Part shown: positions 24,780 to 36,053 of the stretch, piece by piece | Position numbering within the stretch: position 1 is the first letter of the stretch | How the letters are laid out: each line of letters begins with the position of its first letter | Source of the DNA: Paramecium octaurelia | Taxonomy: Eukaryota; Ciliophora; Oligohymenophorea; Peniculida; Parameciidae | Assembly: GCA_905182995.1 (NCBI GenBank) | Contig: CAJJDP010000007.1 | Coordinates: 826,551-890,550, forward strand | Direction of reading: 5' to 3' | DNA: 64,000 nt | Program-made: the position numbers and the translations under genes | Notes under the pieces: generated by a model | Databases searched by the model: none | What the model was told of the DNA's origin: nothing | What the model saw: the letters and a program-made list of their open reading frames with translations, nothing else

Positions 24780-25547
24780 TCAGGTACAAATAAGATTTTT
24801 TTATCTTTAATCCTTGAATCTGACTTACTTTTTCTGAGGAGAATTGGTTTCAATTTCAGATTCTTTTCTTTTTAAAATTGAATTGGGAGTTAATGATCTA
24901 AATTTAGTCGGACTATCTAATCCAATGATGTATGCGTGATCATCGCAAATATCGCTTATCTTTCTTCTAACTTGTTAAACTTTCTCTTTTTTCTCAGGTA
25001 AATCAGAGTATTTCCTTTTTGGAGCTATTTTCTCGATATGCCTATTAGTATTTTTTAGAGATTCTCTATTTTTCTTTGATTTCTCCTAAGGAACCTATTG
25101 ATTTTAGATAGGAGAATGAGATTGGCTTTTTTCTTATAACCTTTTTTTTTTAGTAGATGATTAAAATTTAGGGCTTTCTTGTTGGTTTTATTAACGATAT
25201 CGTTATTTTTAAGCTTGCAAATTGATCTGTAATTTAGGTTGAATAACCATTTCAGACTTAGGATTGGTTTATTTTTTGCTTTCCTTAATTTAGCTAAATT
25301 CTTTTTGAAACAAGCTTTCTTCGGAAGGAACTCTAACTAAAGATTTAATTTCATTTTGTTTGGATATGTTAGGTTTAGTAGGGGATCTCAATTACGCATT
25401 TGGGATTTCCATTTATGTCAATTAACTTGCTCCTATCATACTATCCAATTGAGGTTTGGCAATTCTGCCATTATCAAAAAATGAATCTTATCTCATCATT
25501 GTACTTCTTTCTGAAACTTATTAATTGAATGAACAATTGCTACCCAT
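24780..25547 (-). CDS. Probable membrane-tethered PP1 regulatory protein
   Basis: 255 residues with no intron. It begins MGSNCSF: Gly2 with Ser at position 6 and a neighbouring Cys fit an N-myristoylation plus palmitoylation signal. The body is disordered and rich in Lys, Ser and Gln. Near the C-terminus are two short motifs in the order known for protein phosphatase 1 partners: SILK at about residues 223-226 and KQVRF (an RVxF-type site) at about 240-244. Neither motif alone would be persuasive, but the pair with 13 residues between them is unusual. PP1 binding and membrane tethering are predictions; there is no globular domain. Strand, start and stop (TGA 24780-24782) are clear. Confidence 0.65.
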
Positions 25548-25847
25548 CTAGGATTTATTATATTAATAATAAAAGTAAATAAAGTTAAATCTTGAATGAC
25601 ATTATGTGATAATTATAAGTTTAAAATAAAAAAGAAAAATGAATTACAATAACAATGGTTTTTTGGATTCTAATCATCAATTACTTCTTAAAACGAATAA
25701 TCCTTATTTTTAAATTGTTAGATTATATTAATTTTGTAAATTTTTGATTACAATTAATTACAACAATAAAAGTTATATTATAAAATTTAAGAAATTATTT
25801 ACAATAACTGCAATGATTATCGGTAGAAAAAAATATTGAAAAATAAA
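25548..25847. other. Intergenic, no gene seen
   Basis: Three hundred AT-rich bases between two minus-strand genes; short A/T runs only. Should contain the promoter of the myristoylated protein gene and the 3' end of the kinase gene. Confidence 0.5.
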
Positions 25848-27432
25848 TCAAGCTTGTCTAAGCTTTTCTATAACAGTATCCATAATCTTCCTTGGGTCAT
25901 CCTCTTCAGCCTTCTCAGCATTTAATTAATCGTAATCTATCTCCACACATCTTTGGACTTTTTTGTGAATTATAATAATATCCACTAGATTGTCTAACAA
26001 TAACATGATAGGTCTAGAAGGAGCTCTCTTGTGTTCCTCAAGCATTTCTTAACTAAAAATAATCTAGAAATTAATAATACCATAATTATTTAATTAATGT
26101 TGTTAAGGTTATATTTAACTTATCGCATTCGCTATCGGTGCAATTCTAATCCTTTGAATTTATATCTAATTCTCTATCACAATGCTACAATTATCCATTT
26201 CTTTATAATGTTTCAATTAAATCTGAATGAAATTATACATACTAATCATGGTCTTTCTTTATCGCTGGGACCATGATCTGATTAGCTAAGGTGTATAAAC
26301 TATTTTGCATTGCCATATTAGTTTTACTCAAGCAAATCATAAGTTTTTCGACAATGCTATTTTTGTTAGAAGTGTATCTTGGGAATAATTCAGTTGTCAA
26401 TACAAAATTCCTAAAAATAATCTCATTTTTTAGACTCTTAATAGATGGAGTTTAAGGTTAGACTGATATGGGTTAAACAGGAGCAGATGCTTAATGCATA
26501 GGTGATTATGATGGACCTTAGAAGATAGATTTCTTTCTTTCCTTTTCATTATTTGATGAATTCTAATGATTATTAACCCTAATATTTAAATTAGGAGAGG
26601 TTTGAATTCTCTGATCAGAGGGGAGATTGACAACTTCAAACATTTCAAAGACTTTTTCCCATGATATTCTATCATTTTCTTCAATTGTTAATGTTTTCCT
26701 CAAGAATTCTTCAGATTTAGAAGTCAGAAATCCTTTTTTGATTGAGACAGGAACACTTAAGATATTCTTCAATAAGTCTCTTTCATCCCTGCCTTTCCAA
26801 GGAACATCAGTAAAGACCATCTCATAAAATATGACACCAAGAGACCATATATCACATTTGGTAGAATAGGGTTTTCTTGCTAAAATTTAAGGAGCCATGT
26901 AGAGTGGAGATCCAACACATGATCTTAATAATTGATTACTAAAATTATCAACATATTTAGCGAATCCAAAGTCAGCAATTTTGAATACTCCTTCATGACT
27001 AAGAATATTTGCTGGTTTTAAGTCTCTATGAATGATAGCATTGGATACTAGTTCACGGAAACCTTGGATGATTTGTTTCATGATTTTCCATGCATCTTAT
27101 TCATTGTATTTTTTTCTACTCATAATTTCTCTGAGATCTCCATCTTTACAAAATTCTGTTATGATGTAGAGACTTCTTTGAGTTGAAATCAAATCTATAA
27201 ATTTGACTATATTTTTATGATTGAATTTCTTTAGAATTTCAATTTCTTATATGATTGATTGTTTAAGATAATTATCTCTTTCAAAATTACGTAAATCAAG
27301 TTTTTTGATAGCCACCTTTAAATTACTGGTTGTATCAAGTCCTTAGTATACCTTACCATAAGCACCTTCTCCCAAACAATGCTTGAGGTTGTAGCTGTAA
27401 TTACCAATAACTTTGACTTAGCCTTATTACAT
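25848..27432 (-). CDS. ULK/ATG1-like protein kinase
   Basis: 518 residues with one intron (28 nt) near the 3' end. Kinase motifs: GEGAYGKVYQG, VAIKKLD, FCKDGDLREIM, HRDLKPANIL, DFGFAKY, GSPLYMAPQ and CDIWSLGVIFYEM; all catalytic residues are present. After a Ser/Pro/Gln linker (about residues 275-330) the rest is a helical C-terminal region that includes LTTELFPRYTSNKNS-type helices. The arrangement (kinase, linker, helical tail) again resembles ATG1/ULK. It is divergent from the PP2A scaffold gene (67-bp gap). It is clearly different in sequence from the kinases at 2.0-3.4 kb and 15.4-17.4 kb, so this is family expansion and not a local tandem copy. Confidence 0.88.
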
Positions 27433-27499
27433 ATCAACGGTTAATATTTAAAATAAAAATCGAAAGAAAAAATAATGTATTTAATAAATTAATTAAAAG
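27433..27499. promoter_or_regulatory. Divergent spacer, probable bidirectional promoter
   Basis: Sixty-seven AT-rich bases between the starts of the kinase and the PP2A scaffold gene. Function inferred from position only. Confidence 0.4.
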
Positions 27500-29380
27500 A
27501 TGCCCAAAATCGAAAATACCACTGGAATGGCAATAAATTTGATTATTGATGAACTAAAAAGTGATGACATACGAAAAAGGATTCATTCAGTCAAACATTT
27601 AGATTTAATTGCTAGCACAATTGGTCCAGATAGAACAAAAAATGAACTCATTCCGTTCATTTAAGGTATGCAAATATCTAATGTAGAATTGTTGGATGAT
27701 GATGACGAAGTATTGATCGAATTAGTAGATTCATTATCAAGAAATTTTGTAGAGCTTGTAGGAGGTTAAGCATAAGTTCTACTGCCTACATTTGAAGCCT
27801 TATGCAGAGTGGAAGATGCTTCAGTAAGAGAAAAAGTAAAATAATTACTTATCAAGGCTGCCAATCAAATCAAAAAATGTCTAACTCAACTTCCAGACTA
27901 AAAGAAAGTAGAAGAATTATCAATTGGAATTATAAAGAGATTAAATGATAGCGATTATTACATGGCTAAGAATGCAGTAGCAATTTTAATTCCAGCAATC
28001 TTTAATCAAGTTTCATAGAACAATCAGAACGACTTAATAAATATCATACTCAAAATGTCTTAGGATCAAATTCCTCAAGTTAGAAAATTCACATCCATGT
28101 ATTTTCAAGTATTAATTTTTTCAAAATTTAGGATTTGGTTAAACATTTCCCATTAGTAAACGAAACCTTCATTCAAAACACATTGAATTCCTTCATTAAA
28201 GACGAATAGGACTTCATTAGAATGTACATTGTAGATGCATTAATACAATCAAGTAAAACCGCTTTCTTCCAAAAATAACAAAACCTTGTTCTTACTATGT
28301 TTAAATAACTGGCTGAAGATCAATCATGGAGAGTCAGATTCTATTTTTGTGATAAATTGGCTGAAGTAAGAATATTGAATATAAAAAAGATAGGTGAAGC
28401 TGTAACTAAAGAAGGCTATAGAAAGAATTTCTAGAATTATCATCTCAAGTTCCTCTAAGATGCTGAACCTGAGATGAAATCAATTGCTGCTTTGAAAATT
28501 GAAAGAGTCAGTGGTCTCATGGATCCAGAAGATATTCTAAATAAACTAATCCCTCTTTTGAAAACAATACAGTCTGACACAAATGCATTTGTTAGAAGTA
28601 TAACTAATCAATAATTAAACTTAAAGACGCCTTAGCCTCTTCAGTCTTGGCATTATGTCCAATTATCGGTAAGAAGAATACAAGTGAACAAATTTTACCA
28701 ATCTTTTTGACCTTACTCAAAGACTAAGATTCAGAAGTCAGAATAACCCTCTTTAAGAAATTAAGTCTTATCACAAATGTGTTGGGTGTTGATTCTTTAT
28801 CCCAAAGTGTTATCCCAGCATTGACAGAATTAGCACAAGATAAGAATTGGAGAATAAGGGCTTCAACTATAGAAGTTTTGAGTTTCTTTGCAAGAGCAAT
28901 AGGCCCAGAGTTTTTATCTGATAAGGTTCTGAAATTGTTATTAGATTGGATGGGCGACAAGGTCTTTTCGGTTAGATAAACAGCAATCCAATAGACAGCC
29001 TAATTGATTTCTATTCTTGGATTAGCTTGGGCAGACAAAAACCTATTAACAAAAATATGGGCATTTTAATCAATTTAAAACTATCTTCATCGATTAACTG
29101 TTTTATTCACAATCAATGTATTACACTCATTTTATTATAGCAAATTACTTCTTAATTAAACAATGATTACATTATAAAAACTATAGTCCCTATTCTATAA
29201 GCAACGGCTAAAGATTCAGTTGCTAATATCAGAAGCAACGTTTGCAGAACATCCATATAATTGGCTAAAGAAAAGGGAGGTAATGTTGTTGATCCTATGA
29301 AAAAAATTCTATAAACTCTTAGTGATGATTAAGATGCTGAAGTTAAATACTAAGCAAAAAGTGCTTTAGAATCATTGTGA
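27500..29380 (+). CDS. PPP2R1: PP2A scaffold subunit A (PR65), HEAT-repeat protein
   Basis: 586 residues from six exons (introns 21, 23, 24, 29 and 23 nt), close to the 589 of animal PR65. HEAT repeats run through the whole protein; typical segments are DELKSDDIRKRIHSVKHL, LGPERT-like IGPDRTKNELIPFI, VREKVKQLL, WRVRFYFCDKLAE, DAEPEMKSIAALKI and NWRIRASTIEVLSFFARAIG. The A subunit is the rigid scaffold that joins the PP2A catalytic subunit with its regulatory B subunits. Exon joins reproduce conserved helices exactly, so the model is reliable. Adjacent to a kinase and near a putative PP1 regulator, but no functional link is implied. Confidence 0.95.
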
Positions 29381-29481
29381 CTTACATAATGGTTAATAAA
29401 TTATAAAATATTAATTTCCATTAAATATTCCCTCTAATAGTTAATTTATCATTCATCTTTCCATCGTAAAAGAAATTAAAA

Positions 29482-29893
29482 TCAAATATCCTTTATTACA
29501 TAAATGGAAGGATCTTTCGCTAAGTTTGTTCTTATGAAATCTTTAAGATTTTCTATGCTTTAATTACACTGCTTTAACAAATCCATGAATTCTTGATCAT
29601 TTTAATACTCGTCAGTCACTCTATCTAAAAACTCTTTAAATTAGAATTATGAAACATCAACTTACTCTGTTTTCATAATATAAGTCATTATGCATTGATT
29701 GAGTGATTATTAATATTTATCTTTCCATAACTAATTAAGAAACCATAATTACAAGCACTCTGTCCTTTATATTTGTTTATGGAGGGTTTTTGGCAAAGTC
29801 AGATTTCATTTCATCTAGATAAAATAATATATCTCCTGTAAGCTTCTTAAAAAATGAACATACTGAGTCCCTATCGTAATTTGGAATTTGCAT
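29482..29893 (-). CDS. Small hypothetical helical protein
   Basis: 129 residues; a single 22-nt intron restores one frame from ATG 29893 to TGA 29482-29484. The sequence is all-helical looking and moderately charged (SVCSFFKKLTGDILFYLDEM, EFLDRVTDEYQNDQEF), with two cysteines near the middle. I do not recognise a family. The intron joins frames that would each stop early, which supports a real gene. The convergent PP2A gene ends 101 bp away. Confidence 0.55.
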
Positions 29894-29993
29894 TTAATAT
29901 AATAATTATTCTTAATTAATAATTTTCCGCTTAGAACAATATTCTAGAATAACTTTAACTATGGAATGCAGTGTCTATTGGAAATAAATATTT

Positions 29994-30263
29994 TCAAGTA
30001 ACAATTCTAGTATTTGGACTAATTTACATATATTATTTGATAAGATTAACCTTTAGAAACCATTACCTTTAGGACCTATGTGAACCTATTTAACCTTTGT
30101 AATTTATAAGGAATTCTAATTTTAATGTTTTTAAAGAGATTCGAGGCGTGAAAATAGCAATTACTTGATATATAGGAAGAATAGTTTTACTCTAGTACTA
30201 ATTGGAGTATACTACGTAAAATTATGAGAGGATTAAGAATATAAGCCTTGTTATCGAAGTCAT
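29994..30263 (-). CDS. Doubtful small secreted-like ORF
   Basis: An 89-codon frame whose first 20 residues look like a signal peptide (MTSITRLIFLILSQFYVVYS). The remainder is basic and has no domain. Length is near chance for this code. The surrounding spacer (29894-30552) shows nothing else. Confidence 0.25.
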
Positions 30264-30552
30264 AGCCTTCAGTAATATTATAATACTAAACAAACCAATA
30301 ATTAAATGTAATTCTTAATTACGGTTTGGTTTTTAAATATTATTTTATACTGTATTTTTAATTATAAGTAATAGTATGTTATTAATATAATATATACTAT
30401 TTATAATTTTTCTGATTAAAATAAAAATAGAATGACATAATAATTAATTCTGGTATCAAGCTAATAGACAAAAAATGCAGTATTTAAGTTTTTGCATTTG
30501 TTAAAATTGTAATATTAATAAAATTATTTACAATAGTTATAGAAATAATAAA

Positions 30553-31210
30553 ATGGAAAACTCAGCACTCATCATAGTTGATGTTCAAAATGATTTTTGT
30601 GAAGGAGGATCACTTCCTGTGCAAAATGCCTCTAAGATCATTCCGTAGATAAACAAAGTCAGAAAATACTTCAAAAATGTGATTTTCACCTAAGATTGGC
30701 ATCCTAAAAATCATGTCTCTTTCAAAACCAACCACCCTAATCATAAATAATTGTCTCAGATGGAAAAGTAAAATCTTTGGCCAGTTCATTGTGTCCAAAA
30801 TACCTATGGTGCCTAATTACACAAAGACATTCAAATCAAAAATGGTGATCACTTTGTTCTAAAAGGAAGAAACTCAAAATACGATAGCTATAGCGGATTT
30901 GGATGCAAAGAAGATAAGACTAATTTACATGAAATTGTACTAATCATTCATAATATTTTAGCTTAAAACCTTAAATGTGAACACCATATATGTTGGAGGA
31001 TTAGCATTTGACTATTGTGTTTTGTTCACTGTCTTGGATGCCATCAAATTAGGATACTAAGTAAATGTCTTAAGAGATTGTACCTAAGCAATCGACACAG
31101 AAAATGCAAAAACTAAAATAGACTCTTATTTTCAGGAAACCCGTCGTTAGGACAGCTCAATTTTAGAAGATTCCTTACAAATTTTAACTTCTTATGCATT
31201 AGAAGAATGA
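30553..31210 (+). CDS. Nicotinamidase (isochorismatase-fold amidohydrolase)
   Basis: 210 residues, one 25-nt intron. The sequence fits PNC1-type nicotinamidases: LIIVDVQNDFCEGGSLPV carries the catalytic Asp, FTQDWHPKNHVSF the metal-binding D-x-H and following His, VLKGRNSKYDSYSGF the catalytic Lys, and VGGLAFDYCVLFT the nucleophile Cys in the DYCV context. It converts nicotinamide to nicotinate for NAD+ salvage. The length agrees with yeast Pnc1 (216). No targeting signal is seen, so it is probably cytosolic. The downstream spacer 31211-31455 is empty AT-rich sequence. Confidence 0.95.
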
Positions 31211-31455
31211 CTTTATATACTTTTATATTATTTTAACTAACATGTATATGATAAAAATGTTCTGAAAAGGAGTTGGTTGTTTAGTTTAAATGCAAAATAA
31301 ATTTAAATTCTTTATAGTTAAATTCTTTTTTTGTATAATATAAATGTATTTAAAGTCAAAACGGTAAATATATAGTTATATTATATTAATTGAAAAAAAT
31401 TCATTGATATTTCTGGAGAAACAGAAAAAATTTAATAAATTTTTAATCATTTTAT

Positions 31456-32067
31456 TCATTTTTTTGTCTTATTTTATTCTAAGATCTGGATTTACCTTAA
31501 TAAATCTTACTTCTCTTAAACATTTTTTTATAGTTCCTCTTTGTACTATTATAACACGATAGAGGTTTTCTATATGATAGTTTAAAGTTAAGAAATGGTT
31601 TACTTATCTTTATCTCTATAAGAAATGGCATTTTGAGAATCAAATGATTTTTTTTGCAAAGAATCTTTGGCTTGGTTCCGCATTCTAGGCTTTATACTAC
31701 TTGAATTCGTAGAATTTAAGGAGGGTGTTCTGACATCCGGCTTAAACAACAACTAAGATTATTGTTAATTGGGAGTATAACCATTTAGATGTTATTAAGA
31801 AAAACTATCCTAATACTGTAATTATTGTTAAGATTTTTAGGATACTAATTTGCTATAAGGACTAGATTTAAGCAATTATTGCAATCCTTGACTAATCGCT
31901 TATTTTTTATGACTTTATTTAATTGCAATAGGAGTAATCAAATCAGCCTAAGAATAATTGATTTTGCGATGAAGTATATTTTAAATTTGTTTCCCATTTT
32001 CTGGACTTATAGTTGATCTTCGCTGTTATTCAAAAAATGGTTATTCTCCTTTTAGTATAGAATTCAT
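31456..32067 (-). CDS. Gln/Ser-rich hypothetical protein with C-terminal coiled coil
   Basis: An uninterrupted 203-codon frame (ATG 32067, TGA 31456-31458). It begins MNSILKGE, so an SILK-type tetrapeptide is at residues 3-6, but there is no RVxF site, so PP1 binding is not supported. The central part is disordered, rich in Gln and Ser; the last 45 residues form a likely coiled coil (LQKNVQEKQDLLRQIQILEQ). It is divergent from ENY2 with only 27 bp between start codons. Function unknown. Confidence 0.6.
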
Positions 32068-32094
32068 TTTATTATAATTTATTATTTATTACTA
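32068..32094. promoter_or_regulatory. 27-bp divergent intergenic
   Basis: All sequence between two divergent ATGs is 27 bases, nearly pure A/T. Both promoters must fit here or reach into the coding regions. Position-based inference. Confidence 0.4.
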
Positions 32095-32429
32095 ATGAAT
32101 CAATAGTCAAGATTGGCTGGTGACTTTATCAATCAAAGAACTAATTTGCTGGCTTAAAAACTCAGAGAAACAGGTGAAGATTCTAGGTATTCAAAATTTA
32201 ATAGTTTAGATTGGAAGAATATTTGAGATAAAAACTAATTGAATGTAGATGGAGAGATGATCTAAAGGATTACTGTAAAGAAGTCATAAGATAAAAAGGA
32301 CTTGAGAAAATAACGATTGAAGAATTGACAGACATGTTATATATTAGAGGTTAAGCCACAATTCCAAATAAAGTAAAGGAGGACCTATTATCAAGACTTA
32401 GATAATTCTTTGATGAGAATCAAATATGA
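32095..32429 (+). CDS. ENY2: ENY2/Sus1-like transcription and mRNA-export factor
   Basis: 103 residues with a 23-nt intron (after GEDSR). The core matches ENY2: RLEEYLRQKLIECRWRDDL, KDYCKEVIRQKGLE, TIEELTDMLYIRGQATIP and KVKEDLLSRLRQFF. ENY2/Sus1 is a small helical subunit shared by the SAGA deubiquitinase module and the TREX-2 mRNA export complex. The N-terminal 30 residues are slightly longer than in animals. Removing a shorter 18-nt alternative intron leads to an immediate TGA, so the 23-nt choice is firm. Confidence 0.9.
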
Positions 32430-32571
32430 ATTGTTAACTGGTCGTTATAACATTTATTTAATAGAATTTTTCATTTATACATCAGCAGACATTTTATTTA
32501 AATTCAGTTGCTGTTTCTTGTCTCTTGATTCCAATCCTCTCTGGAAACCACAGTACAAAAATTAGTTTATT

Positions 32572-32950
32572 TCAGCAATTCAACTAACCCGATTGTTGAA
32601 ATATTTTGGCTGATCTTAAAACTATACTCGCCTTGAGAGATAATATACCGAAATTATTTTATAATGGTGAATTATGATAAAATACATAATCAAATGGACA
32701 ACAAGTATTCAACTTATAGAATTTGAGTTCTTTTTAGTACCTATAAATAAAGTGGATGGAATTATAACAATAAAATTGTTATTAACTATTATTGTAATTA
32801 GCTTAACCTGTATCTCTGGGAATACTGGTTGATTAAATTTGAATAGGTTTTGCTTTCTACTCCTTATTATTACTAGTATCAAATAAATGTAATATTCTAT
32901 AAATTATTTAGGATTTCCATATTAAATTTAATAATTAATGTATATTTACA
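32572..32950 (-). CDS. Possible gene, 5' end unresolved
   Basis: A minus-strand frame of about 100 codons ending at TGA 32572-32574, with Gln/Asn-rich start and a KLNTCCPFDYVFYH segment; a phase-neutral 27-nt intron is possible near its end. I could not find an ATG in the frame; a 5' intron would be needed. No family recognised. The rest of the 32430-33008 gap has nothing clear. Confidence 0.3.
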
Positions 32951-33008
32951 GAATATATAACATAAACAATAATCACAAAATCTTCATTATTTTTTATACG
33001 AATTTTAA

Positions 33009-33778
33009 ATGGGCAATAAACCACCTCCTCCTCCTCAACCACCAAAGACTGTTAAAGGTATCAATTTTCGTTCTATTTATTAGAAATGGTCAAAGAATTC
33101 TCAAGAACAATTAGAAAATTGTAAAGGGATTTTAATAGAGAGATTATGAGAATGGAAATGTAAAGCAAGAAGCTTAAGACCGATTTGGAGAAATCAGTTA
33201 AAGCAAAAGAACCTAAGGTAGTCGATTATAATTATCAATTAGGCTACTCAAAGAATGTTAGCAGCGGCTATATTACGAAATTAGCAATATGTTCAAAAAT
33301 ATCAGAGACTAGACGCCTAAATGAATGATGTCATGTTCCAGTATTTATTAAGCATTAAATATTTATAAAGATTAAACTCAGCAGCAACCACAGAAACATT
33401 AGTATAAGTGATGTCAGGAATGTCAAAGATGATGAAGTAGGCAAATTCAGCTATAGATGTCAAGAATGTTTAATAGGCTATCGAGATATTTTCGATAGAG
33501 AGCGAAAAGCAGAATTTCTTACAAGGTATTAATTATATCAATTTAATTCTATAGAGTAAATTGGCGAAATCATGAATGAAGATCAGGATGAGTATAATGA
33601 TGAAAATGCCGATAAGTACATATAAGAAGTGGAAGCTAAAATTGCTGGAGCTGGCAATGGCGGCGGAGGACTCAAATAGAATAACCTCATATAACCTATG
33701 CAGCAACAACAATAGTAATAATAAGTAAACCCTCAAGAGAATCTGGACGATTTAGATGCCAAACTAAAAGCATTGTGA
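33009..33778 (+). CDS. ESCRT-III subunit of the CHMP2/VPS2 type (SNF7 family)
   Basis: 229 residues from four exons (introns 26, 25 and 29 nt). It starts MGNKPPPPPQPPK, a proline run instead of the usual basic N-terminus, then follows the SNF7 pattern: EFSRTIRKLQRDFNREIMRME (helix 1), a basic helix 2 with RMLAAAILRNQQYVQKY, VQVMSGMSKMMKQAN, and an acidic C-terminal half. The end LDDLDAKLKAL matches an MIT-interacting motif (MIM1), which recruits VPS4. ESCRT-III polymers cut membrane necks in endosome sorting, abscission and repair. The VPS2 assignment rests on the short C-terminal region and MIM1; other CHMP types are possible. Confidence 0.85.
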
Positions 33779-33792
33779 GATATATATATATA
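33779..33792. repeat. (TA)n tract
   Basis: Alternating AT run directly after the stop codon of the ESCRT-III gene; probably within its short 3' UTR. Confidence 0.5.
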
Positions 33793-33937
33793 TCATCTAA
33801 TAATATTGTATTGGTTCAATTTATTTCTAATAGAATGAAAATTATAATATGGAAGAAAGAGTTGTATTCTCAATGATAAAGAAATCTCAACCAATTATGT
33901 AGGATAAATTTATTATAAGGCATATGTTTGTTTAATG

Positions 33938-35593
33938 TCACAATTATAATGGTTTTTACAAATTTTGCAATTTTTCTATATCATTTTAAGTTAGACTGCT
34001 TGAAACGTAATCAGAATCCTAATGATATTGTTAGATATTACATTCTTAACCTATCTGGAACTACTTGATTTGACTACTGTGGTTTATGTCACTATTTTTT
34101 ATGAACTTTATTATTTCTATAAAGATTCATATTCTGCCTCCTTTACCATAAGTTTCTCCTAGCATGCATGATAAATATCATTCAGCTCTTTGAACTTTTT
34201 CTTCCAAATTTTTGCTTCCTCTTCAAAGGTTTTTATTGATTGAGTTGTTGTTATTTCTTCAGTTAATGAATCTACATGTTAGTTTAATTCTGATATTTCT
34301 GACTCCAATTTAGCAATATATTCATCCTTATCATTACATTTATCAATATAATTTTAGATGTCTTATCTTAATTAACCATTTTCTCTTTGTAATTTTTCAA
34401 TTAATTAAGAATTCAATAACAAATCATTTTTTAAATTAGAAATGGTTTATTATAGTGTGTTTATTTGTATTGATAATTCAGTTGTTTGAGCAGAAGATCC
34501 ATTCTTGCTTTGTTCTAAAAATGATAAAATTATATAATGTACAGAGTTCCAAAGTTAATTATTTTATTTACTGGTTCAATTTCTGGATTGTCTCATCCTT
34601 TATTTAACATTACATATTATAATTCTAGACATCATTTTTCAATTACAAATTTTCTATTTTACATTTTTCCAAATTTTAATCTAATTGTTTGAGTTCAAAC
34701 TAAAGATTACTTATTTTTGTTTATAATTCAGATATTAACTTTGAAGCTTAGTTCTTACTTTATTCTAAATTTATAGATTATATATTTACAATTTTCAAAA
34801 TCCAATTGTTCAATTGCAGATTATAGTTAAGATTTCAGATCCATAATTTCTTTATCACGATCTTCTAATTATTATTTTGTTCTAAACAGCTCATTTTCAA
34901 GCTCTATCACCCTTTCACTATCATCATTTTGCACTGCCCTTAATTCTAATGGATCAGGTTCTACAGGTTATTGTTTTGCTGCTAATAATTCTTCGATTCC
35001 TTGCATTCGCTTCTTCCACATTTCTTCAAATTTGTTTAAGTCCACTACTTTAATGGGATTATCAACCACTGTCTATGTAATCATTGGCTCAATATGAGGA
35101 ACATAGACTGGTGGGAAATACTCAACAAATGCGGGTTTTTATCCAGAAAGGTTGACATTGCTTTTTTGCGATGCTGGACCTTGAGGAGATTGAGTATTTT
35201 AGTTTCTAATTGATTATGGGATATCATTATTAATAAATTATTATGGGGACTATTAAAATGGTTACACCTAATTTCTAATTGATCTAAGAGGTTCCTAGCA
35301 GCATAAGATCAGAACATTTTACTTGTTGTGGTATGATTCTATTCGAAATGACATTAGGCCTAATTTATTACTGAGATTAATTCATAGGTTGAGGAGGAAT
35401 GGTATTTGGTATTTAAGGTATGGTTTAAGGTTATTAAGGAGGGATCTATTTAAATTTTATAAGTCAACAATAATACCATCTGTGGGTAGATTTATTTCTA
35501 ATTTGGGGCTTAAGAAGGCTATTAAGGATTTCTATTTTAATTTTAAGGAAACTAAGTTTGCATTGGCCCATATTATGGGTTTGGTTGTTACAT
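33938..35593 (-). CDS. Pro/Gln-rich N-terminus and long coiled-coil protein
   Basis: 506 residues from six exons (introns 31, 28, 25, 28 and 23 nt). Residues 1-150 are strongly Pro/Gln/Asn-rich (MQQPNPQYGPMQT, IPPQQPQTIPQIPN), then FVEYFPPVYVPHIEPM leads into a coiled coil from about residue 185 (LNKFEEMWKKRMQGIEELLA) to 470. No catalytic motif. The long open plus-strand frame at 35323-35604 is the antisense of this Pro/Gln region and is not a gene. The layout suggests a cytoskeletal or centrosomal linker, but that is only a guess from composition. Confidence 0.75.
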
Positions 35594-36053
35594 TTAATTA
35601 TTGAACATTTTAATTAACCAATAAATTTATTAATATAATATAATTTAAATCATTAATCCTAAATATTATAAAACTGAAGACTTAATTTCTTAGCACTTTT
35701 TCTAATTTTTTTATCTTTAAATGTCATTATTTATAATTGTATTTCAATAAATGTATTATAGCAATATTTCTTAAGTTCGATGGCTAGAGGTGAGTAAGAG
35801 TATTACTATGAAATATTTATTTTCAGTTAGAAAACTATGTGGAAACTAAAAGGCCAACAATATATGTATTTCATTTTGTGATTTAATATATATAACCACA
35901 AAATACATAGAATTATATTTTTTAAAAATGAAGAAATTTTATTAGAAAAATGCTATTCAATATAAAAATATGATTCACCAAATAACATTATTAGGTTGGA
36001 GATATATATTCTTAATAATATTTATATATATTATATACCATAATTAGATTAAT
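35594..36053. other. AT-rich intergenic
   Basis: About 460 bases of very AT-rich DNA. A short ATG-GCT-AGA exon-like start at 35780 followed by a possible 34-nt intron does not lead into a recognisable protein. No gene is supported. Confidence 0.4.

Noticed and set aside
31456-32067. SILK tetrapeptide at residues 3-6 as evidence of another PP1 regulator
   Set aside because: No RVxF-type site accompanies it; four residues alone are not informative.
35323-35604. Plus-strand 93-codon ORF rich in Arg and Leu
   Set aside because: Antisense of the Pro/Gln-rich N-terminus of the minus-strand coiled-coil protein; poly-Pro/Gln codons read backwards give this composition.
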